DNA of 64,000 nucleotides from WHSW01 sp963828755 (GCA_963828755.1 CAWHFY010000022.1:147528-211527), one strand, 5' to 3'. Positions 45,895-57,996 are shown, counted from the first letter of the stretch. Notes: generated by a model not told the origin, from the letters alone. Numbers and translations are program-made.

Positions 45895-45900
45895 TAGGCT
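45895..45900 (+). promoter_or_regulatory. -10-like box pointing to GTG 45908
   Basis: TAGGCT ends 7 bases before a GTG at 45908 that opens a 16-codon frame ending in TAG at 45956. One missing base would join it to the GMC oxidoreductase, so the true start of that gene may be 45908. Confidence 0.35.
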
Positions 45901-45959
45901 CCGCGCGGTGAGCTCCCTGCTCCGGCTCGAACTCGGCCGTGCCTTGGCGCGGCGCTAGC

Positions 45960-47796
45960 GTGTCGGCGCTCGGCGACCTCTCGGCGGCGCTCCTGCCACC
46001 CGAGGCTGGCGGCCCGGCCCCCGAGCGCGTCGCGAGCGTGGCCCGGACGTTGATCGAGGCGATGCCCGCCTCCTCGCGCGCCGCCGTCGGCGCCGGCCTG
46101 CTCGCGCTCGAGGCCGCGTCGCTCGCCCGCTACGGACGCCCGCTCGGCCGGCTCGAGCCGGGCCGGCGCAGCGCGCTCCTCGGCTCGCTGACCGCCTCCG
46201 GTGCGCTTGGCGCCGGGGCCGTCGACGGGCTCAAGGCGGTCGTGATGATGGCCGCCGGCGCCGAGGAGTACGCCGCCGAGATCCACGCCACCGCGACTCG
46301 CCTGCCGCCGGTGATCGCCGATCCGCCTCTGAACCTGGTCGGCGCCGCCGAGCTCGGGCCGGCCGCGTGCGACGCGATCGTGATCGGCTCCGGCGCCGGC
46401 GGCGCGTTCGCCGCCCGCGAGCTCGCGCGCGCCGGTCTCGACGTGCTCGTGCTCGAGGAGGGCGAGCGCTGGGACTCGGCCCGGCTGCGCGCCGCCGGCC
46501 CGCTGCAGCGGTTCGCCTCGCTGTATCGGGACGGCGGCGCGACGATGGCCCTCGGGACGCCCCCGATCGCGCTGCCGCTCGGGCGCGCCGTGGGCGGGAC
46601 CACGGTGGTCAACTCGGGCACCTGTTACCGGCCGCCGGAGGCGGTCGTCGCGCGCTGGCGCGACGAGCACGGCAACGCGCTCGCCGGCGACGGCTACGAG
46701 GCGCGGCTGGCCGAGGTCGAGGGCGCGATCGGCGTCGGCCCGGTGCCGGCCGAGGTGATGGGCCGAAACGGCGAGCTGGCGCTCGCCGGCGCCGCGGCGC
46801 TCGACTGGCGCTCCGGCCCGCTGCAGCGCAATGCCCCGGGGTGTCGGGGCGCGTGCCAGTGCGCGATCGGCTGTCCCAACAACGCGAAGGCGGGAGTCCA
46901 CCTGAACGCGCTCCCGGAAGCGTGCGAGGCGGGTGCACGGATCGTCACCGGATTGCGGGTCGATCGGGTCATGCACGAGCGCGGGCGCGCGACCGGGGTG
47001 CGGGCGCGGCGCCCCGACGGGAGCGCGGTCGACCTCCGAGCGCCGCGGGTTGTCGTCGCCTGCGGCGCGGTCGAGACTCCTCCCGTTGCTGCGCCGCAGC
47101 CGACTGGGCGGCCATCCGCGGCTCGGCCGCGGGCTCTCGATCCACCCGGCGCTCGGCGTCGCGGGCTCGTTCGCCGAGCCGGTGTTTGCCTGGCGCGGGG
47201 TGCTGCAGAGCGCCGGGATCGAGGAGCTGCACGAGCGCGACGGGATCCTGATCGAGGCGACCTCGACGCCGCCGGGGATGGGCGCGATCGCGTACCCGGG
47301 GGCGGGCGAGGAGCTGGTCGCCGCGCTCGCCGGGGCGGAGCACACCGCGAGCCTCGGGGCGATGATCGCCGACGGCCCGTCGGGCCGGGTGCTCGGCAGC
47401 CGCCGCCCGGTGGTCCTCTACCGGCTCTCGACCGCCGACGGGGCGCGCCTGCGCCGGGCGCTCGCCGCGGTTGCCCGCGTGCTGCTCGCGGCCGGTGCCG
47501 AGCGGGTCGAGCTCGGCGGCGGACTCGCCCCGGCGACCTCGACCGACCGCCTCGACGAGCTCGTTGCCGCGGCCGACGTTCGCCGGCTGCGCCTCGCGGC
47601 CTTTCACCCGACGGGCACCGCCGGGGCGGGCGCCGACCGGGCGCGCCACCCGGTCGGCCCGACGGGGGCGCTGCGCGGGGTCGACGGCGTCTGGGTCGCC
47701 GACGGCTCGATTCTCCCGAGCTGCCCCGGCGTCAACCCGCAGGTATCGATCATGGCGATGGCGGGCGCGGTCGGCGCGGCCGCCGCCACCGCCTGA
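45960..47796 (+). CDS. GMC-family FAD-dependent oxidoreductase (frame break near 47,085)
   Basis: Flavin alcohol oxidase/dehydrogenase, related to long-chain alcohol oxidases. A helical N-terminal domain of about 130 residues precedes the FAD site A-I-V-I-G-S-G-A-G-G-A-F-A-A-R-E and G-G-T-T-V-V-N-S-G. A cysteine cluster C-R-G-A-C-Q-C-A-I-G-C-P-N-N-A-K follows. After C-G-A-V-E-T-P the frame moves by one to L-L-R-R-S-R-L-G-G and H-P-A-L-G-V-A-G, then F-H-P-T-G-T-A and V-A-D-G-S-I-L-P-S-C-P-G-V-N-P-Q, the GMC C-terminal signature. Repaired length about 612 residues. The start could instead be GTG 45908. Confidence 0.87.
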
Positions 47797-47797
47797 G

Positions 47798-47803
47798 TAC
47801 TCT
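47798..47803 (+). promoter_or_regulatory. Probable -10 box of a leaderless promoter (coiled-coil gene)
   Basis: TACTCT ends 6 bases before ATG 47810. Confidence 0.42.
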
Positions 47804-47809
47804 GACCGT

Positions 47810-48385
47810 ATGGATGGAGAGCAGATCGTTCACGAGGTGGCGGAGAAGGTCAGGGCGCTGATCACCGACGCGGAGGCAAAGGCGGCCGAGATCGTTCGCG
47901 ATGCGGAAGCCGAGGCGAAGCGGATCCGCGAGCACGCCCAGTCGGAGTCCGACGAGCGGCTCGCCGCCGCGCGCAGCGCGTTCGAGGAGCTGCAGTCGAA
48001 GCTCGGGCTCACCGGCGAGGTGCCCGCGGGCCCGGTGCCGACCCCGGAGCCCAGCCCGCCCTCGGTCCCCGAGCCGACTCCGCCGCCGCCCGACCCGACC
48101 CCCTCGCCGGAGCCGACGCCCGAGCCGGAGCCGCCGCTCATCCCCGAGCCGGCTCCGCCGCCTGACGAGGGCACGCCGCCGCAGGTCGCCGTCGAGCCGT
48201 CCACCAACGGAACGGCGCCTGACGCAGGCGCCTCCGACGAGCCGGCCGCCGCCCGGCTGGTCGCGATGAACATGGCGCTCGACGGCGCCTCGCGCGAGGC
48301 GATCGAGGCCCATCTGGCCTCGAGCTACAACCTCCCTGACGCCGGGGCGATCGTCGACGACGTCCTCCAGCTCGCCGGCAAGTAG
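47810..48385 (+). CDS. Coiled-coil / Pro-rich linker / C-terminal helical domain protein
   Basis: A 191-residue protein in three parts. Residues 1-65 are a charged coiled coil (A-E-A-K-A-A-E-I-V-R-D-A-E-A-E-A-K-R-I) like DivIVA or ATP-synthase b stalks. Residues about 72-135 are a Pro/Glu linker of P-E-P-x-P repeats. The last 45 residues form a compact helical domain, L-V-A-M-N-M-A-L-D-G-A-S-R-E-A-I-E-A-H-L, which I associate with uncharacterised actinobacterial proteins. The layout suggests a spacer joining a filament to another partner. Function unknown. Confidence 0.8.
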   Translation: MDGEQIVHEVAEKVRALITDAEAKAAEIVRDAEAEAKRIREHAQSESDERLAAARSAFEELQSKLGLTGEVPAGPVPTPEPSPPSVPEPTPPPPDPTPSPEPTPEPEPPLIPEPAPPPDEGTPPQVAVEPSTNGTAPDAGASDEPAAARLVAMNMALDGASREAIEAHLASSYNLPDAGAIVDDVLQLAGK

Positions 48386-48398
48386 CCGTCGCGGAGGG

Positions 48399-48410
48399 GA
48401 ACATCCGTTC
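48399..48410 (+). promoter_or_regulatory. LexA-type SOS box upstream of uvrA
   Basis: GAACATCCGTTC matches the GAAC-N4-GTTC core of the Gram-positive/actinobacterial LexA operator. It ends 7 bases before the -10 box, where LexA would block RNA polymerase, so uvrA is probably DNA-damage inducible. Confidence 0.6.
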
Positions 48411-48417
48411 GCCCTCG

Positions 48418-48423
48418 TACAAT
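48418..48423 (+). promoter_or_regulatory. -10 box of the uvrA promoter
   Basis: TACAAT ends 9 bases before GTG 48433 and lies just after the LexA-type box. Confidence 0.55.
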
Positions 48424-48432
48424 CGAGGGCAA

Positions 48433-51423
<2,991 letters not shown>

Positions 51424-51427
<4 letters not shown>

Positions 51428-52515
51428 CCGCTCTCGGCTCGCTCGCCGCGCTTGATCAGACGCTTGACCGCGCGGCGAAGGCGCCGCTCGCGAACGTCCT
51501 CGACGAGCTCGCGGTAGACGTCGGCGAGCAGCGGCTGGGCGGCCGGGATCGCGTCGATGCGGGCGACGAGGTCGTCGTGTGGGAAGACGGTGAACCGATC
51601 GAGCCGGTCGCACATGGTGAGCACGAGCATCGTCCGCACGCACTTCTCGCACTCGCCGCAGTTGCCGGAGGGAGCACGGTTCTCCCAGCAGACGCGCAGG
51701 TTGCGCTGCACGACCCGCTCGTCGGCGATCCGCTGGAGCTTGACCGCCCTGCGCAGCTCGGCTCCGATGTGGGTGACCCGCAGGCGCGACGACGACCAAC
51801 CTGAGTCGGTGCGGTGATGTGAGCCCCAGGTGCCGCGTGCGTAGTAGGGGAGCGAGGCCGAGACCAACAGGTCGCCGATGCGATCGACGCGGCAGTGACC
51901 GAGGGCGGCGATCGCGCCCCCGTGGGAGCGTTCCCAGTCCATATGGATCCCGGCCGGATGCTCGCGCAGGTTCGTCCGGATGACGGTCGCGGTCACGCCG
52001 GTCGCCGCGCTGACGTCGGCGAGCGAGGTGCGCACCGCGTCGATGCGGGTAGCGTCGGCGAGCGGGATGTCGTAGCCATGGGCGACCAGCAGTTCGTCGA
52101 TCTCGTGGTCGGACCGCAGCAACGAGTGGAACGAGTCGACCCCGAGGGTGAAGCACAGGGCGGTCCCGGCCCCGAGGCTCTCCACGGGCGCCGACCGCTC
52201 GGCGCGGACTACCCGGTCGATGTTCGGCTCGGTATCCCACCACTCGTTCCAGACCCTGAGCGTCCTGGCGGCGTTGCGCGCCCAGACCGGGTCGAGCGGC
52301 CGCTCGAGCTCGAGCTGGGCGCCGGCGAACACGGCGATCGGGAGCAGCGCGGTCGCGAACGCCTCCGCGGTCGCCGTCAGCGGTGTTCCATCGGACTCGA
52401 ACCACAGTTGCTCGCCGAGCACCTCGGCGGAGGCGCGTGGCACCGCACCCGAGCTCGCCGACGGTTCACCAACCGTGATCACGCCAAAGTCGTTCGGCGT
52501 CGCCGCGGCGCTCAC
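51424..52515 (-). CDS. QueC-like PP-loop protein with Cys4 zinc motif
   Basis: A 363-residue protein not matched to a named family. Residues 120-132 (L-C-F-T-L-G-V-D-S-F-H-S-L) look like a degenerate PP-loop (S-G-G-x-D-S in adenylating ATPases). C276-x9-C286-x2-C289-x2-C292-V-R matches the zinc site of QueC, which makes 7-cyano-7-deazaguanine. QueC-like paralogues also occur in defence systems (QatC, Cap9). Residues 1-110 are an extra N-terminal region. It overlaps the uvrA stop by 4 bases (convergent) and is third in a set with the coiled-coil and micro-ORF genes. Catalytic ability is uncertain because the loop glycines are altered. Confidence 0.8.
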
Positions 52516-52540
52516 GGGCTGATGGAGGATCCGTCGGGGA

Positions 52541-52900
52541 TCAGTCGCGGCTGCGGTCCGGCTCGGCCGAGTGCATGTCGACGACCGACGCGTCGAAGCG
52601 GTTTCGCTTCGGCAGGTCGAGCGGCCTGGGCGTGATCGCCCGCGAGCGCTCCTCCGCCATCGCCTCGACCGTGTCCTCGATGGCCCGCAGCCGTGCCTCG
52701 CGCCGTGCGGCGCCGCCTGCGATCAGCGTGCGAACGCGCTCGACCTCGGCGATGCGCCGATCGAGGTCGCCGAGCTTCTCCTGCAGCCGCGCCTCGCGCG
52801 CGGCCTCCGCTTCGGCGACCGCCTTGATCAGTCCAACCAGCTCGCGCCCGAGGCGCCCGGGGCGGTTCAGCGCAGCATCGTCGGGCGTAGGCGAGGGCAC
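52541..52900 (-). CDS. Coiled-coil protein of unknown function (119 residues)
   Basis: The product starts with a Pro/Asp tail and then a long helix rich in Ala, Glu and Arg (V-A-E-A-E-A-A-R-E-A-R-L-Q-E-K-L, then R-R-I-A-E-V-E-R-V-R), likely a coiled coil over residues 20-95, ending with a basic segment (K-R-N-R-F-D-A). It lies between the micro-ORF (42 bases upstream) and the PP-loop gene (25 bases downstream) on the same strand, so the three may be one transcript. No catalytic motif. Confidence 0.72.
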   Translation of the reverse strand: MPSPTPDDAALNRPGRLGRELVGLIKAVAEAEAAREARLQEKLGDLDRRIAEVERVRTLIAGGAARREARLRAIEDTVEAMAEERSRAITPRPLDLPKRNRFDASVVDMHSAEPDRSRD

Positions 52901-52942
52901 GGGGTGACCTTCGACCCCCGAGCGCCGCGTCCTGCCCTTGGT

Positions 52943-53041
52943 TCAATAGCTGCCGCCGAGGCCGAACATGGCCTTCTCGGCCGCCATCCGGCGGAACTTC
53001 TCGGTGTACTCGGCGACGGTTTCGTCGCTGATGTCGAACAT
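52943..53041 (-). CDS. Micro-ORF, 32 residues, first in the PP-loop operon
   Basis: The frame reads M-F-D-I-S-D-E-T-V-A-E-Y then T-E-K-F-R-R-M-A-A-E-K-A and ends M-F-G-L-G-G-S-Y. It is an amphipathic helix with a glycine-rich end. GGAGGG lies just before the ATG (spacing short), and codon positions are GC-rich at the third base as in real genes here. It could be a small partner protein or a modified peptide; nothing proves translation. Confidence 0.5.
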   Translation of the reverse strand: MFDISDETVAEYTEKFRRMAAEKAMFGLGGSY

Positions 53042-53109
53042 GCCCTCCGTGGTTTCCCATGTGGTGGTGTCGGCCCGACCTTAGCCGCTTCATCTGCCAA
53101 GGTGCGCGC

Positions 53110-53709
53110 ATGGGCGAGCTCGGCGACTGGCGGACCTGGTGGGTGAAGCGGCGCTGGTACGAGCGCAACCGGCGGCTCTCCCGGCGCTGGCGGATCAACC
53201 GCCATATGGCCCGCAGCGGCGCCTTCATCCGCTACCCGGTGGAGGGCGAGGTGCTGGAGGCGCTTGACTCCGGCCGCCTGCGGATCGGCGACTCGACGCT
53301 GCTCGAGCCGGGATGCTGGCTGACGCTCGGCCCGGAGGCCGAGATCGAGATCGGCAGCGGCTGCTTTCTGAACCGCGGGACGATGCTGGCCGCGGTCGAG
53401 CGAATCGAGATCGGCGATCACGTCATGTTCGCCAACGGCTGCTTCGTCGGCGACGGTGACCATCGCTACGACGACCCGGACGTGCCGATCACGTGGCAGG
53501 GGTTCGTGCCCCGGGGCCCGGTCCGGATCGGCGACAACGTCTGGTTCGGCGTCAACTGCGTGGTCACGGGCGGGGTCGAGATCGGTGATCGGGCGGTGAT
53601 CGGGGCGAACTCGGTCGTCACCCGCGACGTTCCCGCCGGGACGATCGCCGCGGGGGCGCCGGCGAAGGTGATCCGCGAGATCGAGTTCAGGCCTCGCGAC
53701 GATGGGTAG
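53110..53709 (+). CDS. Left-handed beta-helix acyltransferase
   Basis: A 199-residue hexapeptide-repeat O-acyltransferase, probably acetylating a sugar or polysaccharide. The basic N-terminus (W-W-V-K-R-R-W-Y-E-R-N-R-R-L) is followed by hexapeptide rungs (I-E-I-G-S-G-C-F-L-N, I-E-I-G-D-H-V-M-F-A), a loop with D-G-D-H-R-Y carrying the likely catalytic His, and V-R-I-G-D-N-V-W-F-G-V-N, ending V-P-A-G-T-I-A-A-G-A-P-A-K-V. It is divergent from the micro-ORF and overlaps the promoter of the next gene. Confidence 0.92.
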   Translation: MGELGDWRTWWVKRRWYERNRRLSRRWRINRHMARSGAFIRYPVEGEVLEALDSGRLRIGDSTLLEPGCWLTLGPEAEIEIGSGCFLNRGTMLAAVERIEIGDHVMFANGCFVGDGDHRYDDPDVPITWQGFVPRGPVRIGDNVWFGVNCVVTGGVEIGDRAVIGANSVVTRDVPAGTIAAGAPAKVIREIEFRPRDDG

Positions 53710-53712
53710 CCT
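53707..53712 (+). promoter_or_regulatory. -10-like box inside the acyltransferase stop, for the lipoprotein gene
   Basis: TAGCCT begins at the acyltransferase TAG and ends 7 bases before ATG 53720, which favours that ATG over the one at 53702. Confidence 0.42.
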
Positions 53713-53719
53713 CGCCCCG

Positions 53720-54259
53720 ATGCGCCGCGCCACCACCTGCCTGCTCGCCGCCGTCGCGCTGGTCGCCGCCGGCTGCGGCGACGATTCATCCGATTCCGAG
53801 CCGACCACGGTCTCCGTATCGGCTCCAACGTCCTCGACCACCACGGCGAGCGACGAGTCGACCGCTCCGGTCGCCCCGGACGACAGCGCCGGCGACCCGG
53901 CCGCCGCCGACGATCCCGGCGCCGACCGGCCGCGCTCGGTCGAGGACGTGGTCACCGCGGTGCTGACCGGCTCCGAGTCCCCGGCGACGATCTGCGACAG
54001 CCTCGTCACGTCCGCTTACGTCAAGAGGGCCTATGGGGACCGCGAGGGCTGCCTGGCCGCCCAGCAGCCCGGTTCGCTCGCGAAATCGGTCGACGTCGGC
54101 GACGTCCAGGAGGCAGACGCCTCGGCGAGCGCGGTCGCCGTGCCCTCCGGAGGCCCGTACGACGGCGTCGACGTCGAGGTCGAACTGGTCCCCGCGACGG
54201 ACCTCGACGGGGCCTGGCTGGTCGACTCGCTGCTCGCCGACGTGCCCGCGGGCCCCTGA
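53720..54259 (+). CDS. Lipoprotein of unknown function
   Basis: A 179-residue protein with a lipoprotein signal (M-R-R-A-T-T-C-L-L-A-A-V-A-L-V-A-A-G-C), a long Ser/Thr/Asp/Pro-rich linker to about residue 75, and a small globular end domain (V-E-D-V-V-T-A-V-L-T-G, I-C-D-S-L-V-T-S-A-Y-V, G-C-L-A-A-Q) resembling NTF2-like or sensor-type lipoprotein domains. Two cysteines in the end domain may pair. An ATG 18 bases earlier is possible. Confidence 0.82.
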   Translation: MRRATTCLLAAVALVAAGCGDDSSDSEPTTVSVSAPTSSTTTASDESTAPVAPDDSAGDPAAADDPGADRPRSVEDVVTAVLTGSESPATICDSLVTSAYVKRAYGDREGCLAAQQPGSLAKSVDVGDVQEADASASAVAVPSGGPYDGVDVEVELVPATDLDGAWLVDSLLADVPAGP

Positions 54260-54266
54260 CCGCCGG

Positions 54267-55148
54267 ATGACCTACTCGATCGTCGCTCGCGACGCGGACA
54301 CCGGAGAGCTCGGTGTCGCCGTGCAGTCGCATTGGTTCTCGGTCGGTTCGATCGTCGCCTGGGCTCGCCCCGGGGTCGGCGCCGTGGCTACCCAATCGGT
54401 GGCCGAGCCCGCCTACGGTCCGCGCCTGCTCGAGCGGCTGGCGGCCGGCGAACTGCCCGCCGACGCGCTCGCGGCGGAGCTTGCCGCGGACGAGGAGGCC
54501 GACTTCCGCCAGGTTGCGGTGGTCGACGGTGAGGGCCGGGTCGCGGTCCACACCGGCGCCGCGTGCATAGAGGCGGCCGGCCGATCGCGCCGGCGAGGGG
54601 TTCAGCGCCCAGGCGAACATGATGGCCGCGCCCGGCGTTTGGCCGGCGATGGCGGCCGCCTACGAGGCGGCGGACGGCCCGCTCGAGCGCCGTTTATTCG
54701 CTGCACTGGAGGCCGCGGAGCGCGAGGGCGGCGACCTGCGCGGGCGCCAGTCGGCCGCGCTCGTCGTCGTCGGGCCCGAGGGGGAGCCGTGGGCGGCCAA
54801 GCTGGACCTTCGGGTCGAGGACTCGGCCGAGCCGTTGGCCGAGTTGTCCCGGCTGCTCGACCTACACGATGCCTACGAGCTCGCGGGCCGGGCCGACTCG
54901 CTCGCCGCCGCCGGCGAGCACGATGAGGCGGCGCGCCTCTACGTCGCGGCAGCCGAGGCGGCGCCGGGCAACGACGAGCTCGCCTTCTGGGCAGGGCTCG
55001 GCCTCGCCGCGGCGGGCGACCTCGACCGCGGGGCCGAGCGGGTCGCCGAGCTCATCAGCGCGGACGACCGATGGCGCACTGCTACTCGGTCGTCTGGACG
55101 CCGCCTGGCACCGACAGCTCCGGCCGTGCGGAATACCTCGGCCTCTAG
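54267..55148 (+). CDS. DUF1028 Ntn-hydrolase-like protein, frame breaks near 54,585 and 55,080
   Basis: The start M-T-Y-S-I-V-A-R-D and G-E-L-G-V-A-V-Q-S-H-W-F-S-V-G are the hallmark of DUF1028, predicted N-terminal-nucleophile amidohydrolases of unknown substrate. After G-A-A-C-I-E-A-A-G the frame changes near 54,585 to A-G-E-G-F-S-A-Q-A-N-M-M, R-L-F-A-A-L-E-A-A-E and a TPR-like helical tail (D-E-A-A-R-L-Y-V-A-A-A-E-A-A-P). A further shift near 55,080 seems needed for L-L-L-G-R-L-D-A-A-W. The true end is unclear because the frame runs into the heptamer repeat; the end given is the nearest stop. Confidence 0.78.
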
Positions 55149-55151
55149 TCC

Positions 55152-55175
55152 GAGAAACGAGCAACGAGCAACGAG
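55152..55175 (+). repeat. Tandem heptamer repeat between DUF1028 and panB
   Basis: GAGAAAC, GAGCAAC, GAGCAAC and GAG, ending one base before the panB stop codon. It lies exactly in the convergent junction and is read through by the DUF1028 frames. Confidence 0.82.
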
Positions 55176-55176
55176 T

Positions 55177-56118
55177 TCAGATCTCCGTCGCCGACCAGTC
55201 GCCTCCGAACGAGTCCGCCGTCTCGGCGCGCTCCTGCTCGAGGTAGCTCCTGAACGCATCCAGCTCGGCCGCGTCGACGATGTAGCCGTGCTCGGGCCCG
55301 GGAAACGCCCGGCTGCGGACCTCGCCCGCATATGCGGCGACGCCCTCGATCATCTGCTCGCGGACGTCGGCGTAGCGCTTCACGAACTTCGGCGAGTGGC
55401 CGCCGAAGATGCCGAGCAGGTCGTGGAATACGAGGACCTGGCCGTCGGTCGAGCCGCCGGCACCGATCCCGATCACCGGGATCGTCATCTGCGGCATCAG
55501 CGCCTCGGTGATCTGCGCCGGGATCGCCTCGAAGACGATCGCGAAGCAGCCCGCCGCCTGCAGCGCCAGGGCCTCCGTGGCGATCTTGGAGGCTTGGCCC
55601 GCGGTCTTGCCCTGTGCGCGGAAGCCGCCGAGCGCGGTCGCCGTCTGCGGGGTGAGGCCGACGTGGCCCATCACCGGGATCCCGGCATTGACGATCGCCC
55701 GCGCGCGGTCGACCGAGGAGCCGCCGCGCTCGAGCTTGATTGCGTCGCAGCCCGCCTCCTTGACGAACCGCTGGGCGTTCGCGATCGCGAGCTCGTCGGA
55801 CTGCTCATAGGAGCCGAACGGCATGTCGCCGACCAGCACCGGAGTGCGCAGCCCTCGCCGGACCGCCGCCGCCAGCATCACCATCTCGTCCATCCCGACC
55901 GGGACGGTCGAGGGGTAGCCGAGCACGGTCATCGCCGCGGAGTCGCCGACCAGGACGATGTCGACCCCGGCCGCCTCGGCAACCTGCGCCGACGGGTGGT
56001 CGTACGCGGTCACCATCACGATCGGCTCCGCGTTCAGCTTCATCTCCGCCAGGGCCGGCAGGGTGACCGGCTTGCGCTCGGAATCACCGCCGAGTCCCGG
56101 CTGGGTGTGGACGCTCAT
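55177..56118 (-). CDS. panB: 3-methyl-2-oxobutanoate hydroxymethyltransferase
   Basis: First committed step of pantothenate synthesis, using methylene-THF. The 313-residue barrel has V-T-A-Y-D-H-P-S-A, V-G-D-S-A-A-M-T-V-L-G-Y, G-D-M-P-F-G-S-Y, K-L-E-R-G, G-H-V-G-L-T-P-Q and V-I-G-I-G-A-G. GGAGGT lies 6 bases before the ATG, the best ribosome site in the window. The frame is open upstream into panC only because panC is shifted. Confidence 0.96.
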   Translation of the reverse strand: MSVHTQPGLGGDSERKPVTLPALAEMKLNAEPIVMVTAYDHPSAQVAEAAGVDIVLVGDSAAMTVLGYPSTVPVGMDEMVMLAAAVRRGLRTPVLVGDMPFGSYEQSDELAIANAQRFVKEAGCDAIKLERGGSSVDRARAIVNAGIPVMGHVGLTPQTATALGGFRAQGKTAGQASKIATEALALQAAGCFAIVFEAIPAQITEALMPQMTIPVIGIGAGGSTDGQVLVFHDLLGIFGGHSPKFVKRYADVREQMIEGVAAYAGEVRSRAFPGPEHGYIVDAAELDAFRSYLEQERAETADSFGGDWSATEI

Positions 56119-56124
56119 AGTGAT

Positions 56125-56130
56125 ACCTCC
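56125..56130 (-). promoter_or_regulatory. Ribosome binding site of panB
   Basis: GGAGGT on the - strand, 6 bases before the ATG. It fixes the panB start inside a longer open frame shared with panC. Confidence 0.7.
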
Positions 56131-56177
56131 GATACCAGGGTTGAATCGAGCATGTGTCGCTGCATTGGGCTTCCTCC

Positions 56178-57066
56178 TCAATCGGCCGGCGTCGTGCTCG
56201 CGTCGCCGGTTTCCCCGATCACCACGTTGTCGATCAGCCGCGCGCGCCCGAGGCGCGCGGCGACAGCGACCAGCACGGGCCGCCCGTTGAAGCTCACTGC
56301 AGGGGTCAGGTCGTCGGCGTGGCGCGCCTCGACGTACTCGGGCTCGATCCCGGCCGCGGCGAGCTCGCCGCGGACCGCTGAGAGCACCGCCGGGGCGTCG
56401 GTCTCGCCCGCCAGAACCGCGGCGGCGGCGGCGCTCAGGCCGCGGCTCAGCGCCGCCGCGCGGGCGCGCTCCGTCCGCGCTCAGGTACGCGTTGCGCGAG
56501 CTCATCGCGAGCCCGTCGGCCTCGCGCACGGTCGGCACGACGACGATCTCGATCGCGAAGTCGAGGTCGCGCGCCATCCGCTCGACCACGACCGCCTGCT
56601 GGGCGTCCTTCTGCCCGAAGAAGGCGATCGCCGGGTCGACCGTGTTGAACAGCTTCGCGACCATGGTGGTGACGCCGCGAAAGTGCTCCGGGCCGCGGCG
56701 CTGCGGGTCGCCGTCGAGCACCGCGGTCAGCACCCCGCCGACCTCGACCTCGGTTGCGAACCCGTCCGGGTAGACCTCGGCGACGGAGGGCGCGTAGACG
56801 ACGTCGACGCCCGCGGCCTCGGCGAGGTCGAGGTCGCGTCGCTCGTCGCGGGGATAGGCCTGGAGGTCCTCCTCAGGGCGAAACTGCGCCGGGTTGACGA
56901 ACAGCGACATGACGACGAGATCGCAGCGCTCGCGCGCCGCCGCGAGCAGCGCCAGGTGGCCGCCGTGAAGCGCTCCCATCGTCGGCACGAGGCCGATCGC
57001 GCGGCCGGTCAGGCGCTCGGGGGCGAGCAGGTCGCGAAGCTCGGCCTTCGTGCGGACGACCCTCAT
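56178..57066 (-). CDS. panC: Pantoate-beta-alanine ligase (frame break near 56,475)
   Basis: Joins pantoate and beta-alanine using ATP. It has V-P-T-M-G-A-L-H-G-G-H, F-V-N-P-A-Q-F, Y-P-R-D, F-F-G-Q-K-D-A-Q-Q and S-S-R-N-A-Y-L-S. After A-Y-L-S-A-D the frame changes near 56,475, and R-A-R-A-A-A-L-S-R-G-L with A-R-L-I-D-N-V-V continues to a normal C-terminus. Repaired length is about 295 residues. The start overlaps the DUF2520 stop (ATGA); order DUF2520-panC-panB indicates one operon. Confidence 0.92.
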
Positions 57067-57869
57067 CGGCGTTCCTCGGCGAGCTCGCGGGTGCGCTCGG
57101 CGAGCGCCTCGTAAAGCGGGATCAGCTCCGGAGCCAGTTCGCCCAGCGCCTCGAGGTGGCGGGCGACGGTGGCCTCGTCGCCCCGGGCGATCGGCCCGGT
57201 CAGCGCCGCGCCCCCGCGCTCGGACCAGTTCGCGGCCGTGCGCAGGACGAGCGGCGCGAGTAGCTCGCGGCCGTTCCCGACCCCGGCGGCGCTCAGCAGG
57301 TCCGCCGCCGACTGCTCGAGCGCGACGAGGAAGTTGGAGGCGATCGCAGCGGCGGCGTGGTAGGCGGCACGTCGGTCGTCAGGGACCTCGAACGGCCGCA
57401 TGCCGAAGTCCTCGGCGAGCCGGTGCGCAAGGTCGAGCGCCGACTCATCGGACCCGCAGATCGCGGCCGGGGCGCCCGTGAAGTCGGTGGCCTCGTCGGG
57501 AGCGGTCTGCAGCGGGTGCAGCGAGAAGGTGGCGGCGCCGGCGGCGCGCAGCGGCTCCAGCGCTGCGAGCGGCGACGCGCCGCTGGTGTGGCCGGCGAAC
57601 CGCAGCCCGGGAGCCCCGGCGGCGAGCGCGGCGGCCGCCTCGGTGATCGCCGTGTCGGGCACGCAGAGCAGTACCGCCTCGGCCTCACGGGCCCGCTCAA
57701 CGGCCTCGGCGCGCCCCGCCAGCGTGAACTCGATTCCGGCGCGCTCGGCAGCGGCAGCGAGCGAGCTGCCGACCCTGCCGGCGCCCACGATCACGAGCGC
57801 CGGGGTCGCGGCGTCGGTGCGGTGCGCGCTAGCGCTGGGGGTCGGGAAATCCCGTTCCAGTTCTCGCAT
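57063..57869 (-). CDS. Rossmann-like / DUF2520 domain protein
   Basis: A 268-residue dehydrogenase-like protein that accompanies panC in many actinobacteria; its reaction is not established. Residues about 24-45 are a dinucleotide-binding fold (L-V-I-V-G-A-G-R-V-G-S-S-L). Then V-L-L-C-V-P-D-T-A-I, H-T-S-G-A-S-P-L, F-S-L-H-P-L-Q-T and a helical DUF2520 domain (Y-H-A-A-A-A-I-A-S-N-F-L-V-A-L) complete it. Being first in the operon with panC and panB suggests a ketopantoate-related role, which is inference. Confidence 0.9.
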   Translation of the reverse strand: MRELERDFPTPSASAHRTDAATPALVIVGAGRVGSSLAAAAERAGIEFTLAGRAEAVERAREAEAVLLCVPDTAITEAAAALAAGAPGLRFAGHTSGASPLAALEPLRAAGAATFSLHPLQTAPDEATDFTGAPAAICGSDESALDLAHRLAEDFGMRPFEVPDDRRAAYHAAAAIASNFLVALEQSAADLLSAAGVGNGRELLAPLVLRTAANWSERGGAALTGPIARGDEATVARHLEALGELAPELIPLYEALAERTRELAEERR

Positions 57870-57996
57870 CGGAGATACCAGACGGTGGTGTCTGTGGTTG
57901 GTGCTGGTCGGCGGCCAAACGCCGTGTCCGCGCCCTCATCGGGTCGCGGCAGCGCAAATGGTAGCGACGCCGGGGCGCTCGGTTGCGGCCGCGGTC

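Noticed and set aside
55177..57066. Apparent PanC-PanB fusion
   Set aside because: panC leaves this frame near 56,475 and ends at 56,178; panB has a clear GGAGGT and AT rich-start context. The continuous frame between is shadow.
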